Source: Rhodocyclaceae bacterium
GTDB taxonomy: Bacteria > Pseudomonadota > Gammaproteobacteria > Burkholderiales > UBA3065
Length of the DNA stretch: 39,718 nt
Direction of reading: 5' to 3'
Assembly (NCBI GenBank): GCA_018882975.1
Contig: VEQZ01000010.1
Coordinates: 1-39,718, forward strand
Below the pieces are notes generated by a model that was not told the origin of the DNA, ran no database searches, and saw only the letters and a list, made by a program, of their open reading frames with translations. Shown here piece by piece: positions 1 to 9,082 of the stretch (positions are counted from its first letter, which is position 1; each line of letters begins with the position of its first letter). Position numbers and translations under genes: made by a program.

Positions 1-510
1 GAGTTGACCAACAACCCGGGTCGGCCGATGCAGGGGGCACCTGCAGAGTGGCCCCTGTCGCTGCATGCCCGCTACAGCCGCCGGGTAGTTCTCGCGGCGA
101 CTGGCTATTCATCCGAGAGTCGCAGACCTTCTCAGCGCGAGGGTGTCCTGTCCTTTGAGGCATCGAAGCTTTGCATCATGTTCGTCACCTTGGACAAGAG
201 CGAGGGCTTTGCCGAACAGGTCAAGTACCGCGACTACGCCATCAGCCCCGCACTGTTTGCTTGGGAGACGCAGAACCGCGCCCACCCTGGAAACGCACTC
301 GGCAAGCGTTTCATCGAAAGCCCCGGTAACGGCTGGCGCTTTTTCCTGTTTGTTCGCGAGGACAACGACCACGAATTCGCCGCGTTGGGCGAAGTCCGAC
401 TCGAAAGCTGGGAGCCGCGCGAGAAGGGCCCGATCCCGATTGTGTGGAACGTCGTCGAGCCGATGAGCGCCGACCTTTACCGGCGATTTAGTGTGCTGCG
501 GGACGCCTGA
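1..510 (+). CDS. DUF3427-domain protein, C-terminal part (5' end outside window)
   Basis: The reading frame is open at the left edge, so only the C-terminal ~169 residues are present. They match the DUF3427 domain found at the C-terminus of DEAD/DEAH-type (superfamily 2) helicases and some stand-alone proteins. Visible family features are PLSLHARYSRR near the start, REGVL, FVTLDKSEG, then YRDYAISPALFAWETQN, a glycine-rich LFVRE strand and a final IVWNVVEPM strand. No helicase motif lies inside the window, so a helicase role is inferred only from usual domain company. A TTG near the edge could start a short stand-alone protein, but conserved sequence begins almost at once, so truncation by the window is more likely. 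The next gene is convergent, 16 bases away. The region is less GC-rich than the housekeeping genes, as expected for accessory DNA. Confidence 0.75.
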   Translation, partial: ELTNNPGRPMQGAPAEWPLSLHARYSRRVVLAATGYSSESRRPSQREGVLSFEASKLCIMFVTLDKSEGFAEQVKYRDYAISPALFAWETQNRAHPGNALGKRFIESPGNGWRFFLFVREDNDHEFAALGEVRLESWEPREKGPIPIVWNVVEPMSADLYRRFSVLRDA

Positions 511-526
511 CCCGCGCGTTGCGGCG

Positions 527-823
527 TCAATGCAACTCCATCGCAAACACCACCGCAGCGCCGACCATCACCGTCAGCCCGCACATGAACACGCGGTCGG
601 CGAGGCGCTCAAGACGCGTCGAGTCGCGCTCCGAGCGCAACGCGAGGTATGAGCAGAACGCGCTTGTCAGAAAGATCAAGCTGTCCAGCGCCATGACTTC
701 GTCCACCCGGCCTGGCCGCGTCTGCGATTCCACCACCTTGGCCAGACTCAGTACGGTCATGCAGACGCCGACCATCGTCGCCGAGGTCGGCAGGATGTAC
801 GAGGAGATCTTGCGCTCACTCAT
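527..823 (-). CDS. small membrane protein of unknown function (98 aa)
   Basis: This 98-residue protein has three hydrophobic segments, at about residues 10-30, 42-62 and 74-95. They are separated by a short loop containing DEVMALDS and a basic/acidic loop containing RSERDSTRLERLADR. No signal peptide or catalytic motif is visible. The start is an ATG giving MSERKISSYILPTSA. It lies 53 bases downstream of argH on the same strand, so it may be read from the argH promoter, although that is only inferred from spacing. The alternation of hydrophobic helices with a charged loop, and the absence of any better frame here, argue that it is a real gene. I do not recognise a named family with certainty and assign no function. 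Confidence 0.65.
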   Translation of the reverse strand: MSERKISSYILPTSATMVGVCMTVLSLAKVVESQTRPGRVDEVMALDSLIFLTSAFCSYLALRSERDSTRLERLADRVFMCGLTVMVGAAVVFAMELH

Positions 824-876
824 TGCTTGCGCCTGCTGGAGTTAGTCGGGTGGAGTGAACAGGGCCGCGCCGGGGC

Positions 877-2313
<1,437 letters not shown>

Positions 2314-2347
2314 GGGGACTCTGCTGCGATCGCCTAAAAACAGTGCA

Positions 2348-2353
2348 AGTATA
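2348..2353 (-). promoter_or_regulatory. candidate -10 element for argH
   Basis: TATACT on the minus strand, 35 bases upstream of the argH ATG, is a five-of-six match to the sigma70 -10 hexamer. No convincing -35 hexamer is seen 16-18 bases further upstream; that position approaches the palindrome shared with gshA. Confidence 0.35.
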
Positions 2354-2375
2354 CGCGCGGGCACGGTTTCTCCTG

Positions 2376-2394
2376 CTGCACCGCAACGGTGCAG
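2376..2394. promoter_or_regulatory. perfect 8-bp inverted repeat between argH and gshA (possible operator)
   Basis: CTGCACCG and CGGTGCAG flank a three-base CAA spacer. The site covers the position expected for the -35 region of the gshA promoter and lies about 22 bases upstream of the candidate argH -10. It could be a protein-binding operator controlling both genes or a small hairpin; no T-run follows, so a terminator is unlikely. Confidence 0.4.
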
Positions 2395-2409
2395 AGCCGG
2401 CGTCGGCGC

Positions 2410-2415
2410 TACAAT
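2410..2415 (+). promoter_or_regulatory. candidate -10 element for gshA
   Basis: TACAAT, one mismatch from TATAAT, sits 33 bases upstream of the gshA ATG. The expected -35 position falls in the right arm of the perfect palindrome and has no good TTGACA match, so transcription may depend on a regulator. Confidence 0.4.
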
Positions 2416-2448
2416 CCATGCCCCGTCGTGCCTGCGAGGCTCCGACTC

Positions 2449-3789
2449 ATGGCCGTTCCGCACCTCACCACCGCACTTACTGGCCCGCTGCTGGACCTCG
2501 AGAAGCGCATCCTCGCCGCCATGCCCGAGATCGAGGGCTGGTTCCGCGCGCAGTGGCAGGAGCACACGCCGCCCTTCTATGGCTCGGTGGACCTGCGCAA
2601 TGCGGGTTACAAACTCGCGCCGGTGGACATGAACTTGTTTCCGGCCGGCTTCAATAACCTCAACCCGGTGTTCCGGCCGCTCGCCATTCAGGCCGCGCAG
2701 GTCACCGTGGACCACCTGTGTCCGGGCATCGCCAACCTGCTGATCGTCCCCGAGAACCACACCCGCAACCTCTATTACTTGCAGAACGTGGCCACCCTGC
2801 GCGACACGCTGCGCCTCGCCGGCCTCAAGGTGCGCGTGGGCTCGCTGCTGCCGGAGATCACCGCGCCCACTACGATCGAGTTGCCGGATGGTAATTCGCT
2901 GACACTCGAGGCCTTGGTCCGGCGCGGCCGTCGCCTCGGCCTGGCCGACTTCGACCCCTGCATGGTGCTGCTCAACAACGACCTCTCGGCCGGGCTGCCG
3001 GAGATGCTGCAGGGCATCGACCAGACCATCATGCCGCCGCCCGAGGCTGGCTGGCACAGCCGCCGCAAGAGCCGGCACTTTGCCGCCTACGACACGGTGG
3101 CGGGCTTTCTGGCCGAGCTCATCGGTGTGGACCCGTGGGTCATCAACCCCTACTGGGGCGTGTGCCGAGGCGTCGACTTTCAGGCGCGCACCGGCGAGGA
3201 GTGTCTGGCCGAGACCGTGCGCCAGGTGCTCGAGCGCACCCGCACCAAATACCGCGAGCTCGGCATCGACCAGAAGCCCTTTGTCATGGTCAAGGCCGAC
3301 GCCGGAACCTACGGCATGGGCGTGATGAGCGTGAAGGACCCATCCGAGGTGGTCGGCCTCAACCGCAAGCAGCGCAACAAGATGGCGGTGGTCAAGGAAG
3401 GCATGGCGGTGAGCGACGTGCTGGTGCAGGAGGGCGTACCAACCTTCGAGACGCTCAAGGACGCGGTGGCCGAGCCGGTCGTCTACATGCTCGACCGCTT
3501 TGTCATCGGCGGCTTCTACCGCGTGCACACCGGGCGCGGCGACGACGAGAACCTCAACGCGCCGGGCATGCACTTCGAGCCGCTGGCGTTCGAGACCTGC
3601 TGCTCCGAGCCCGACGCCGCCAAGAAGCCCGACGCGCCGCCCAACCGCTTTTATGCCTACGGCGTAATCTCGCGGCTCTCCCTGCTGGCCGCCGCGCACG
3701 AGATCGAGGCGCTGATGACCGAGCGCTACGCCGCGCCCGGAGCGGTCGCACCGGAGTCGGCCGCGGCCGAGCAGCCCGAGCCGGTGTAG
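2449..3789 (+). CDS. gshA: glutamate-cysteine ligase (proteobacterial/Acidithiobacillus-type GshA)
   Basis: Joins glutamate and cysteine with ATP to give gamma-glutamylcysteine, the first step of glutathione synthesis. The 446-residue product matches the GshA type common in betaproteobacteria rather than the E. coli type. Recognisable stretches are [18 protein letters not shown] near the N-terminus, [39 protein letters not shown] and RIH-like [17 protein letters not shown] near the C-terminus. The ATG giving [10 protein letters not shown] is chosen over an earlier in-frame start because the extra 20 residues are arginine-rich and unlike the family. gshB follows after 4 bases, so the two are almost certainly co-transcribed. 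The C-terminal ~20 residues are alanine/glutamate-rich and probably disordered. Confidence 0.9.
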   Translation: MAVPHLTTALTGPLLDLEKRILAAMPEIEGWFRAQWQEHTPPFYGSVDLRNAGYKLAPVDMNLFPAGFNNLNPVFRPLAIQAAQVTVDHLCPGIANLLIVPENHTRNLYYLQNVATLRDTLRLAGLKVRVGSLLPEITAPTTIELPDGNSLTLEALVRRGRRLGLADFDPCMVLLNNDLSAGLPEMLQGIDQTIMPPPEAGWHSRRKSRHFAAYDTVAGFLAELIGVDPWVINPYWGVCRGVDFQARTGEECLAETVRQVLERTRTKYRELGIDQKPFVMVKADAGTYGMGVMSVKDPSEVVGLNRKQRNKMAVVKEGMAVSDVLVQEGVPTFETLKDAVAEPVVYMLDRFVIGGFYRVHTGRGDDENLNAPGMHFEPLAFETCCSEPDAAKKPDAPPNRFYAYGVISRLSLLAAAHEIEALMTERYAAPGAVAPESAAAEQPEPV

Positions 3790-3793
3790 CCCC

Positions 3794-4738
3794 ATGCGCG
3801 ACTGGCTGTTCGTCACCGACCCGCTGGCCCATTTCAAGCCGGCCAAGGACTCGTCGATCGCCATCATGCGCGCGGCGCAGGCGGCGGGCCACGCGGTGTG
3901 GGCGTGCGAGGTCGGCCACCTGTTCGCCGACGGCGAGACGGTGCTGGCGCACGCCACCCCGCTCACCATCCACCCGGCCGGCGATGCGGATTGGCGCGCC
4001 GAGGGCGCGGCGTCGGTGCGGCCGGTGTCGAGCTTTGCTGCGACCCTGATGCGCAAGGACCCGCCGGTGGACGCCGGCTACCACACCGCGTTGCAGCTGC
4101 TGGCGCTGGCCGAACTGGACGGCGCGCGGGTGTACAACCGCCCGCTGGCGGTAGCTACCCACAACGAGAAGCTGGCGATCCTGCGCTTCCCCGACCTGAT
4201 CCCGCCGACGCGGGTGACGCGTGACGCACACGACATCGCCGACTTCCTCGACTTGCACGGCGACATCATCGTCAAGCCGCTCGACGGCATGGGCGGGGCC
4301 GGCATCTTCCGCCTGCGCGCTGGCGACCACAACCTCGGCGTGATCACCGAGACCGCGACCCACCACGGTCACCGGCACGTCATGCTGCAGCGCTATCTGC
4401 CGCAGATCGCCGAGGGCGACACGCGGGTGCTGCTGATCGATGGCGAGGCCTTCCCCTATGGCCTGGCGCGCATGCCCAAGCCGGGTGAGACGCGCGGCAA
4501 CCTCGCCGCCGGAGGGCGCGGCGAGGTGCGGCCCCTCACACCTGCACAGCGCGACATCGCTACCAAAGTGGGCACTTACTGCCGCGAGAACGGTCTGATT
4601 TTTGTGGGGCTGGACGTGATCGGCGACCGCATGACCGAGTTCAACGTGACCAGCCCGACCTGCATGGTCGAGATCTTTCGCGACGCTGGGCTGGACCCGG
4701 CGGCGCAGCTGGTGGGGACGATCGATCGGCAGCCTTGA
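3794..4738 (+). CDS. gshB: glutathione synthetase
   Basis: Adds glycine to gamma-glutamylcysteine to complete glutathione. At 314 residues it has the normal length for bacterial GshB. It begins with the typical strand [10 protein letters not shown], followed by the prokaryotic N-terminal domain ([14 protein letters not shown] around residues 116-130). The ATP-grasp domain then contains [15 protein letters not shown], the loop [16 protein letters not shown] and the metal-binding end [12 protein letters not shown]. It lies 4 bases after gshA, forming a complete two-gene glutathione pathway. The EIIA and HPr genes begin 67 bases further on, in the order common in betaproteobacteria. Confidence 0.95.
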   Translation: MRDWLFVTDPLAHFKPAKDSSIAIMRAAQAAGHAVWACEVGHLFADGETVLAHATPLTIHPAGDADWRAEGAASVRPVSSFAATLMRKDPPVDAGYHTALQLLALAELDGARVYNRPLAVATHNEKLAILRFPDLIPPTRVTRDAHDIADFLDLHGDIIVKPLDGMGGAGIFRLRAGDHNLGVITETATHHGHRHVMLQRYLPQIAEGDTRVLLIDGEAFPYGLARMPKPGETRGNLAAGGRGEVRPLTPAQRDIATKVGTYCRENGLIFVGLDVIGDRMTEFNVTSPTCMVEIFRDAGLDPAAQLVGTIDRQP

Positions 4739-4805
4739 AACTTCGTCAACCCAAAACGGGTTAGAGTGCGCGTCAGCCACACTGGACACGCCCGCAGACC
4801 AAGAC

Positions 4806-5216
4806 ATGCTCGGCATCCTCGTCATCGCTCATGGCAATCTGGGCCACGCCCTGCTGGAGTGCGCACGCCACGTCTTGGGCGAACTGCCCGACCGCGTCGC
4901 CGCCATCGAGGTCTATATGTTCGACAACGAGGCGACCATGGTGGCGCGCCTGTGGCCGGCGGTGGAGGCCATCGACGATGGCAACGGCGTGCTCATCCTC
5001 ACTGATATCTTCGGCGCCACGCCCTGCAACATCTCGGCGCGGCTGATGGAGAAGGGCAAGGTCGAGGCGATCAGTGGCGTCAACGTGCCGATGCTGCTGC
5101 GCGCCATCTCCAACCGCAATCTGCCCCTCGGTATCGCGGTGGGCAAGGTCATGCACGGCGCCAAGGAGGGCATCGTCCGGCTCTCCACCGACCAGTGCTA
5201 CAGCGGCGAGGAGTAG
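4806..5216 (+). CDS. PTS EIIA component, mannose/fructose (EIIA-Man) family
   Basis: A 136-residue phosphotransferase protein that takes phosphate from HPr on a histidine. The N-terminus reads MLGILVIAHGNLG, placing the phosphorylatable histidine at residue 9. The strand VLILTDIFGATPCN is the second hallmark of the family. There is no linked EIIB, EIIC or EIID, so it is more likely a regulatory PTS protein than part of a sugar transporter, as is known for this EIIA/HPr arrangement in other proteobacteria. It ends 3 bases before HPr. The upstream spacer contains a small hairpin (AACCC-AAAAC-GGGTT) and no convincing promoter, so it may also be read from gshA. Confidence 0.88.
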   Translation: MLGILVIAHGNLGHALLECARHVLGELPDRVAAIEVYMFDNEATMVARLWPAVEAIDDGNGVLILTDIFGATPCNISARLMEKGKVEAISGVNVPMLLRAISNRNLPLGIAVGKVMHGAKEGIVRLSTDQCYSGEE

Positions 5217-5219
5217 GGC

Positions 5220-5489
5220 GTGGTCAAGCGTGACATCGAGATCGTCAACCGCCTGGGCCTGCACGCGCGCGCCTCGGCCAAGGTGACGCAGACCGCCGCG
5301 CGTTTCAGCAGCGACGTCTTCATGACGCGCAATGGGCGGCGCATCAACGCCAAGTCGATCATGGGCGTGATGATGCTCGCCGCGCCCAAGGGCAGCCTGG
5401 TCACCCTCGAGATCAACGGTGCCGACGAGGAAGACGCGATGGCGACGCTCTCCAAGCTGATCGCCGACCGCTTCGGCGAACCGGACTGA
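5220..5489 (+). CDS. ptsH: HPr phosphocarrier protein
   Basis: A small 89-residue protein that relays phosphate from enzyme I to EIIA proteins. The active-site stretch is NRLGLHARAS with the phosphorylated histidine at position 15. The regulatory serine sits at position 46 in NAKSIMGVM, the usual HPr-kinase target. The start is GTG, 3 bases after the EIIA stop; the resulting MVKRDIEIVNR start matches the family. In many relatives ptsI (enzyme I) follows immediately, but here lnt starts 8 bases later, so enzyme I must be encoded elsewhere if this chain works. Confidence 0.93.
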   Translation: MVKRDIEIVNRLGLHARASAKVTQTAARFSSDVFMTRNGRRINAKSIMGVMMLAAPKGSLVTLEINGADEEDAMATLSKLIADRFGEPD

Positions 5490-5497
5490 CGCATCCC

Positions 5498-6994
5498 ATG
5501 TTGCGCACCGCCCGCCACTGGCGTACGCCGCTGGCGGCTCTGCTGCTGGGTGCGGCCACGCCGCTGGCCTTCGCGCCGACTGGCTGGTGGTGGCTTGTCC
5601 CGTTCACTCTCGCACCTTTGTTGTGGCGCGCCCTGTTGCGGCCGTGCGCGCCGCGTCTGGCAGCGCGCTTGGGCTGGCTGTGGGGCTTCGGCCTGTTCAT
5701 GGCCGGCACCGGCTGGATCCAGGTGAGCCTGTCGGTCTACGGGGAACTGCCATGGCTCCTCGGCTGGCTGGCGGTGGCGCTGCTCGCAGCCTTCCTCGCG
5801 CTGTACCCGGCGTTGGCGATGTGGGCGGCGGCGCGCGGTTCGGGCTGCGCCGCGGTGCGTCTGTTGCTGCTGGCGCCGGCGGGCTGGATGCTCGGCGAAT
5901 GGGTGCGCGGCTGGGTCTTCACCGGCTTCCCTTGGCTGAGCCTCGGCGACTCGCAGGCGCCTGACGGCTGGCTGGCGCCGCTCGCGCCGGTGCTGGGCCA
6001 TTTGGGTTTGTCCGGGTTGCTGGTAATGGCGGCCGGCGGCTTGGTGCTGTGCACACGAGGGGTGTGCGGTTCGCGGAGGGCGATGCTGGCCGGTCTGTCG
6101 GCGTTGGTGTTGCCGCTCGCGCTGGCGCGCGGTGTGGCCAGGATCGAATGGAGCGTGCCGGTGGGCGAGCCGGTGCGCGTCGAGCTGCTACAGCCGGACA
6201 TCGCGCAGCAGGTCAAGTGGGACCCGGCGCACACCCGCGCGGTGGTCGAGCAGGTGGTGCGGCAGGTCGCGGCATCCAGCGCACCGTGGGTGGTGCTGCC
6301 AGAGACGGCGGTACCGTTCTTCTTGCAGGAGCTGCCAGGCGACGTGCTGGGCGCGCTGCACGGGCCGGTGCTCGAGCGTGGCGCGACTCTGCTGATGGGC
6401 CTGCCGACGCTGGCCGGAGAGCGCTATTACAACTCGGTGGTGGCGCTCGGCGGTACCACTGCCATCGCCTACAGCAAGCACCACCTGGTGCCCTTCGGCG
6501 AGTTCGTACCGCCGGGCTTCCGCTGGTTCGTCGATGCGGTGAGCATCCCGCTGGCTGACTTCAGCCGCGGCGACGTGGGGCAGGCGCCGCTTGCACTGGG
6601 CGGCCAGCGCATCGCCTTCATGATCTGCTACGAAGATGTGTTCGCAGACGAGGTCGCCGCGCGCGCCGGCGACGCAACGCTGCTCGTCAACCAGACCAAC
6701 GATGCGTGGTTCGGCCAGACCGCCGCGCCTTGGCAGCACGCTCAGCAATCGCAGATGCGGGCATTGGAGAACGCGCGGCCGCTGCTGCGCGCCACCAACA
6801 ACGGTGTGACGCTGGCGGCCGACTATCGCGGCCGGGTAATTGCCGCGCTGCCGCCCTTCGCGCCGGGCGTGCTGGTGGCGGAGGTGCAGGGCCGTACCGG
6901 CACCACGCCCTACCAGCGCTGGCGGGACTGGCCGGTGGTTGTCGTTGCGTTGCTGATCCTGCTTGCAGCGGAGGTGAGGCGGCGGATGTCGTGA
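5498..6994 (+). CDS. lnt: apolipoprotein N-acyltransferase
   Basis: An inner-membrane enzyme that adds the third acyl chain to the N-terminal cysteine of lipoproteins. The 498-residue protein has six or so N-terminal membrane helices (about residues 1-210), then a nitrilase-fold periplasmic domain and a C-terminal anchor helix around 470-490. The catalytic set is visible: Glu269 in VLPETAVPF, Lys327 in SKHHLVPFGEF and Cys377 in FMICYEDVF. The NQTNDAWFG and ENARPLLRATNNG stretches are also typical. It starts 8 bases after ptsH and therefore probably shares its transcript, an unusual position because lnt is more often beside a corC-like gene. Its stop codon abuts a long palindrome. Confidence 0.95.
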   Translation: MLRTARHWRTPLAALLLGAATPLAFAPTGWWWLVPFTLAPLLWRALLRPCAPRLAARLGWLWGFGLFMAGTGWIQVSLSVYGELPWLLGWLAVALLAAFLALYPALAMWAAARGSGCAAVRLLLLAPAGWMLGEWVRGWVFTGFPWLSLGDSQAPDGWLAPLAPVLGHLGLSGLLVMAAGGLVLCTRGVCGSRRAMLAGLSALVLPLALARGVARIEWSVPVGEPVRVELLQPDIAQQVKWDPAHTRAVVEQVVRQVAASSAPWVVLPETAVPFFLQELPGDVLGALHGPVLERGATLLMGLPTLAGERYYNSVVALGGTTAIAYSKHHLVPFGEFVPPGFRWFVDAVSIPLADFSRGDVGQAPLALGGQRIAFMICYEDVFADEVAARAGDATLLVNQTNDAWFGQTAAPWQHAQQSQMRALENARPLLRATNNGVTLAADYRGRVIAALPPFAPGVLVAEVQGRTGTTPYQRWRDWPVVVVALLILLAAEVRRRMS

Positions 6995-7160
6995 GAACCT
7001 GGTTTGGGCGGCGCAGGAAAACCCTTTGCTGGCGGCCCTCGTCCGGTGGTCTCTCCGACGCGACCTTTGAGCGTAGCGAACGGGAGCGAGGAGAGTTACC
7101 ACCGGAGGTAGTGGGCCGCCTTCAGACGGTTTTCGAAGTGCGCTGCCCGCCACCGGGTTT
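6995..7160. repeat. 166-bp imperfect palindrome between convergent lnt and midA-like genes
   Basis: The whole space between the two stop codons folds back on itself. Paired blocks from outside in are 6995-7002 with 7153-7160 (G-U pairs allowed), 7005-7015 with 7139-7149, 7017-7023 with 7128-7134 (GAAAACC/GGTTTTC), 7031-7038 with 7113-7120 (GGCGGCCC/GGGCCGCC), 7043-7050 with 7098-7105 (CCGGTGGT/ACCACCGG) and 7051-7056 with 7090-7095 (CTCTCC/GGAGAG). The apical loop is about 33 bases and includes GAGCGTAGCGAACGGGAGCG. It could act as a bidirectional terminator, but the length and bulged arms look more like a palindromic interspersed element (REP/BIME or MITE type). No transposase or clear target-site duplication is visible. 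Confidence 0.7.
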
Positions 7161-7163
7161 GAC

Positions 7164-8264
7164 TCACATCGGCCTTCCCCACACCGCCACGCGAAACAAC
7201 TCCCCCATCTCGGCCGGTGACAGCAGCCGGTTGGCCTCTGCTGCCAGCGGCAGATAGCGGGCCGGGTCGTCGGCCGGCGTGCGGCCGAGCACATCGAGGA
7301 TCCCGGCATCGAGCAGGAATCGCGCAAAGCTCACATGTCCGCCCTCCAGGCCAGCCTCGGCGGCGACCGCGTCGAGCGCATCGAAATTGACGTGCGCGGT
7401 GATGTCCTGCGCGCCGGGTTGCCACAGCGGGTCGTCGTTGGCGGTGTGGCGATGGTGGCAGCGCAGGGTGCCCTGTGCGCGCTGTGGGTGATAGTAGGTG
7501 GCCTCGTCAAAGCCGTAGTCGATGAATACCAGCATGCCCTGGCCGAGCCGCTCGGCCAGAGTGGCGATGAATGCCTCCTGCCGCGGGTGAACCTCGCTCA
7601 GGTAGCCGTCCGGCCATTCGCCGGTCTTTACGCGTCGCACCGCCCGCGCGGCCAGCGCATCCACCGTGGCGGGCCGGTCGGACCAAGCCAATTCGCCCTG
7701 CACCAGCGAGACGCCGCGCTCCAGCACGCCTCCACCATGGCCGACCAGCAGGTGCACCGGCATGGCATCGAGCACCTCGTTGCCGATGACCGCGCCCTCC
7801 AGGTGGTCGGGCAGGGCGCTGAGCCACTCGGTGCGCTCGAGCGCACCCGGCACTGTAGCGATGCGCTCGCGCTGCCGCGCGGCCAGCGGCGCGCTGACTT
7901 CGACGATGCGGTAGCGGATATCGGCGAGCCTTGGCTCGGCCAGCAGTTGTGCCGCCAACAACCCGCTGCCGGCGCCAAATTCGGTGATCGTGCGCGCATC
8001 GTCCGGCAAAAAGCCGTCCAGCCATTGCGCCAACGTGGCCGCGAACAGCCCGCCCATCTCCGGCGCAGTGACAAAGTCGCCGCTGCGTCCGAACACCTGC
8101 CGGCCGCCGCTGTAGTAGCCGAGGCCGGGTGCGTAGAGCGCCAAGTCCATGTATTGCGCGAACGGGATCCAGCCGCCGGCCTCAACGATGGCGGCCTCGA
8201 TGCGCGCGCGCAGCGCACCACCATGGGTCGCGTGTTCCGGGGCCTCGTCATCAGGACTGAACAT
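7164..8264 (-). CDS. MidA/NDUFAF7-family SAM-dependent methyltransferase (DUF185)
   Basis: A class I methyltransferase of the family that includes NDUFAF7, the enzyme that methylates an arginine of a complex I subunit in mitochondria; the bacterial substrate is not settled. Family features are IPFAQYMDLALYAPGLGYY near residue 35, the DFVTAPEMGGLFA block, the SAM-binding loop EFGAGSGLLA, the GNEVLDAMPVH motif and LVFIDYGFDEA. An ATG is chosen as start (366 aa); an in-frame GTG five codons upstream is possible but would overlap the predicted promoter of the divergent pteridine reductase. The two genes are only 23 bases apart. The 3' end faces lnt across the long palindrome. Confidence 0.88.
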   Translation of the reverse strand: MFSPDDEAPEHATHGGALRARIEAAIVEAGGWIPFAQYMDLALYAPGLGYYSGGRQVFGRSGDFVTAPEMGGLFAATLAQWLDGFLPDDARTITEFGAGSGLLAAQLLAEPRLADIRYRIVEVSAPLAARQRERIATVPGALERTEWLSALPDHLEGAVIGNEVLDAMPVHLLVGHGGGVLERGVSLVQGELAWSDRPATVDALAARAVRRVKTGEWPDGYLSEVHPRQEAFIATLAERLGQGMLVFIDYGFDEATYYHPQRAQGTLRCHHRHTANDDPLWQPGAQDITAHVNFDALDAVAAEAGLEGGHVSFARFLLDAGILDVLGRTPADDPARYLPLAAEANRLLSPAEMGELFRVAVWGRPM

Positions 8265-8274
8265 CCGTTGAGGG

Positions 8275-8280
8275 TACACT
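8275..8280 (+). promoter_or_regulatory. candidate -10 of pteridine reductase, implying a near-leaderless mRNA
   Basis: TACACT lies only 7 bases before the ATG of the pteridine reductase gene. If it is the true -10, transcription would begin at or next to the start codon. No Shine-Dalgarno sequence is present between the two, which fits. No -35 match is evident. Confidence 0.35.
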
Positions 8281-8287
8281 TCGCGCG

Positions 8288-9064
8288 ATGAAAAAGTCCG
8301 AAGTCCCCGATGCGCCCAACGGTGCCGCGCTACGTGTCGCGCTGATCACTGGCGGCGCCAAGCGCGTCGGTGCAGCCATCGCGCGGCGGCTGCACGCGGC
8401 GGGCTACCAACTCATGATTCACTACCGCAGCTCGGTGGACGAGGCGCGCACCCTGCAGGCGGTGCTCAACGACGTCCGCCCCGGCTCGGTAGCGCTGGTG
8501 CAGGCCGATCTGCTCAATCTGGAGGGCCTCAATAGTCTGGTCGATGAGACCGTGCGCACCTTTGGCCGTCTGGATGTGCTGGTCAACAATGCGTCGAGTT
8601 TCAGCCCGACGCCGGTGGGCGAGATCACCAAGAAGGACTGGGACGACCTGATCGGCTCCAACCTGCTGGCGCCGCTGTTCCTGTCGCAGGCGGCCATGCC
8701 GCAACTGCGCGCGCACCGCGGCTGTATTGTCAACATTGTCGACATCCACGCCGACCGGCCGATGAAGAACTACGTCGTCTACAGCACCGCCAAGGCCGGA
8801 CTGGCCAACCTCACACGCTCGCTGGCGCGCGAACTCGCGCCCGAGGTGCGGGTCAACGGCGTGGCACCCGGCGCCATCACCTGGCCGGAAGACGCGAGCT
8901 GGCAGGACGAACTCGCTCGCCAGCGCATCATCAACACGGTTCCGCTGCGCCGCGTCGGCGACCCCGACGACATCGCCCGGGCGGTGCTGTTTCTTGTGGA
9001 CGATGCGCCGTACGTCACCGGCCACATCATCAACGTCGACGGCGGCCGCAGCGCGCACCTGTAG
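8288..9064 (+). CDS. pteridine reductase (short-chain dehydrogenase/reductase)
   Basis: An NADPH-dependent SDR predicted to reduce dihydrobiopterin/dihydrofolate-type pterins. The cofactor loop reads TGGAKRVG at residues 21-28; the arginine in this loop is characteristic of pteridine reductases rather than ordinary SDRs with TGxxxGxG. The catalytic set is Asp152 (replacing the usual serine), Tyr165 and Lys169 in YSTAK, again typical of pteridine reductases. NNAS follows the fourth strand, and the C-terminus HIINVDGGRSAHL is standard. The length of 258 residues is normal. Genes for the MidA-like methyltransferase (divergent) and TtcA (downstream) are its usual neighbours in betaproteobacteria; an lpxO gene sits between it and ttcA here. 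Confidence 0.88.
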   Translation: MKKSEVPDAPNGAALRVALITGGAKRVGAAIARRLHAAGYQLMIHYRSSVDEARTLQAVLNDVRPGSVALVQADLLNLEGLNSLVDETVRTFGRLDVLVNNASSFSPTPVGEITKKDWDDLIGSNLLAPLFLSQAAMPQLRAHRGCIVNIVDIHADRPMKNYVVYSTAKAGLANLTRSLARELAPEVRVNGVAPGAITWPEDASWQDELARQRIINTVPLRRVGDPDDIARAVLFLVDDAPYVTGHIINVDGGRSAHL

Positions 9065-9082
9065 ACGCATCGCCCCGAACGC

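Noticed and set aside
2314-4056. N-terminal extension of the argH frame across gshA
   Set aside because: No conserved sequence before MSKSDK, and it would overlap the whole of gshA.
4735-4767. TTGAAA and TAGAGT as a promoter for the EIIA gene
   Set aside because: The spacing is 21 bases, too long for a sigma70 promoter.
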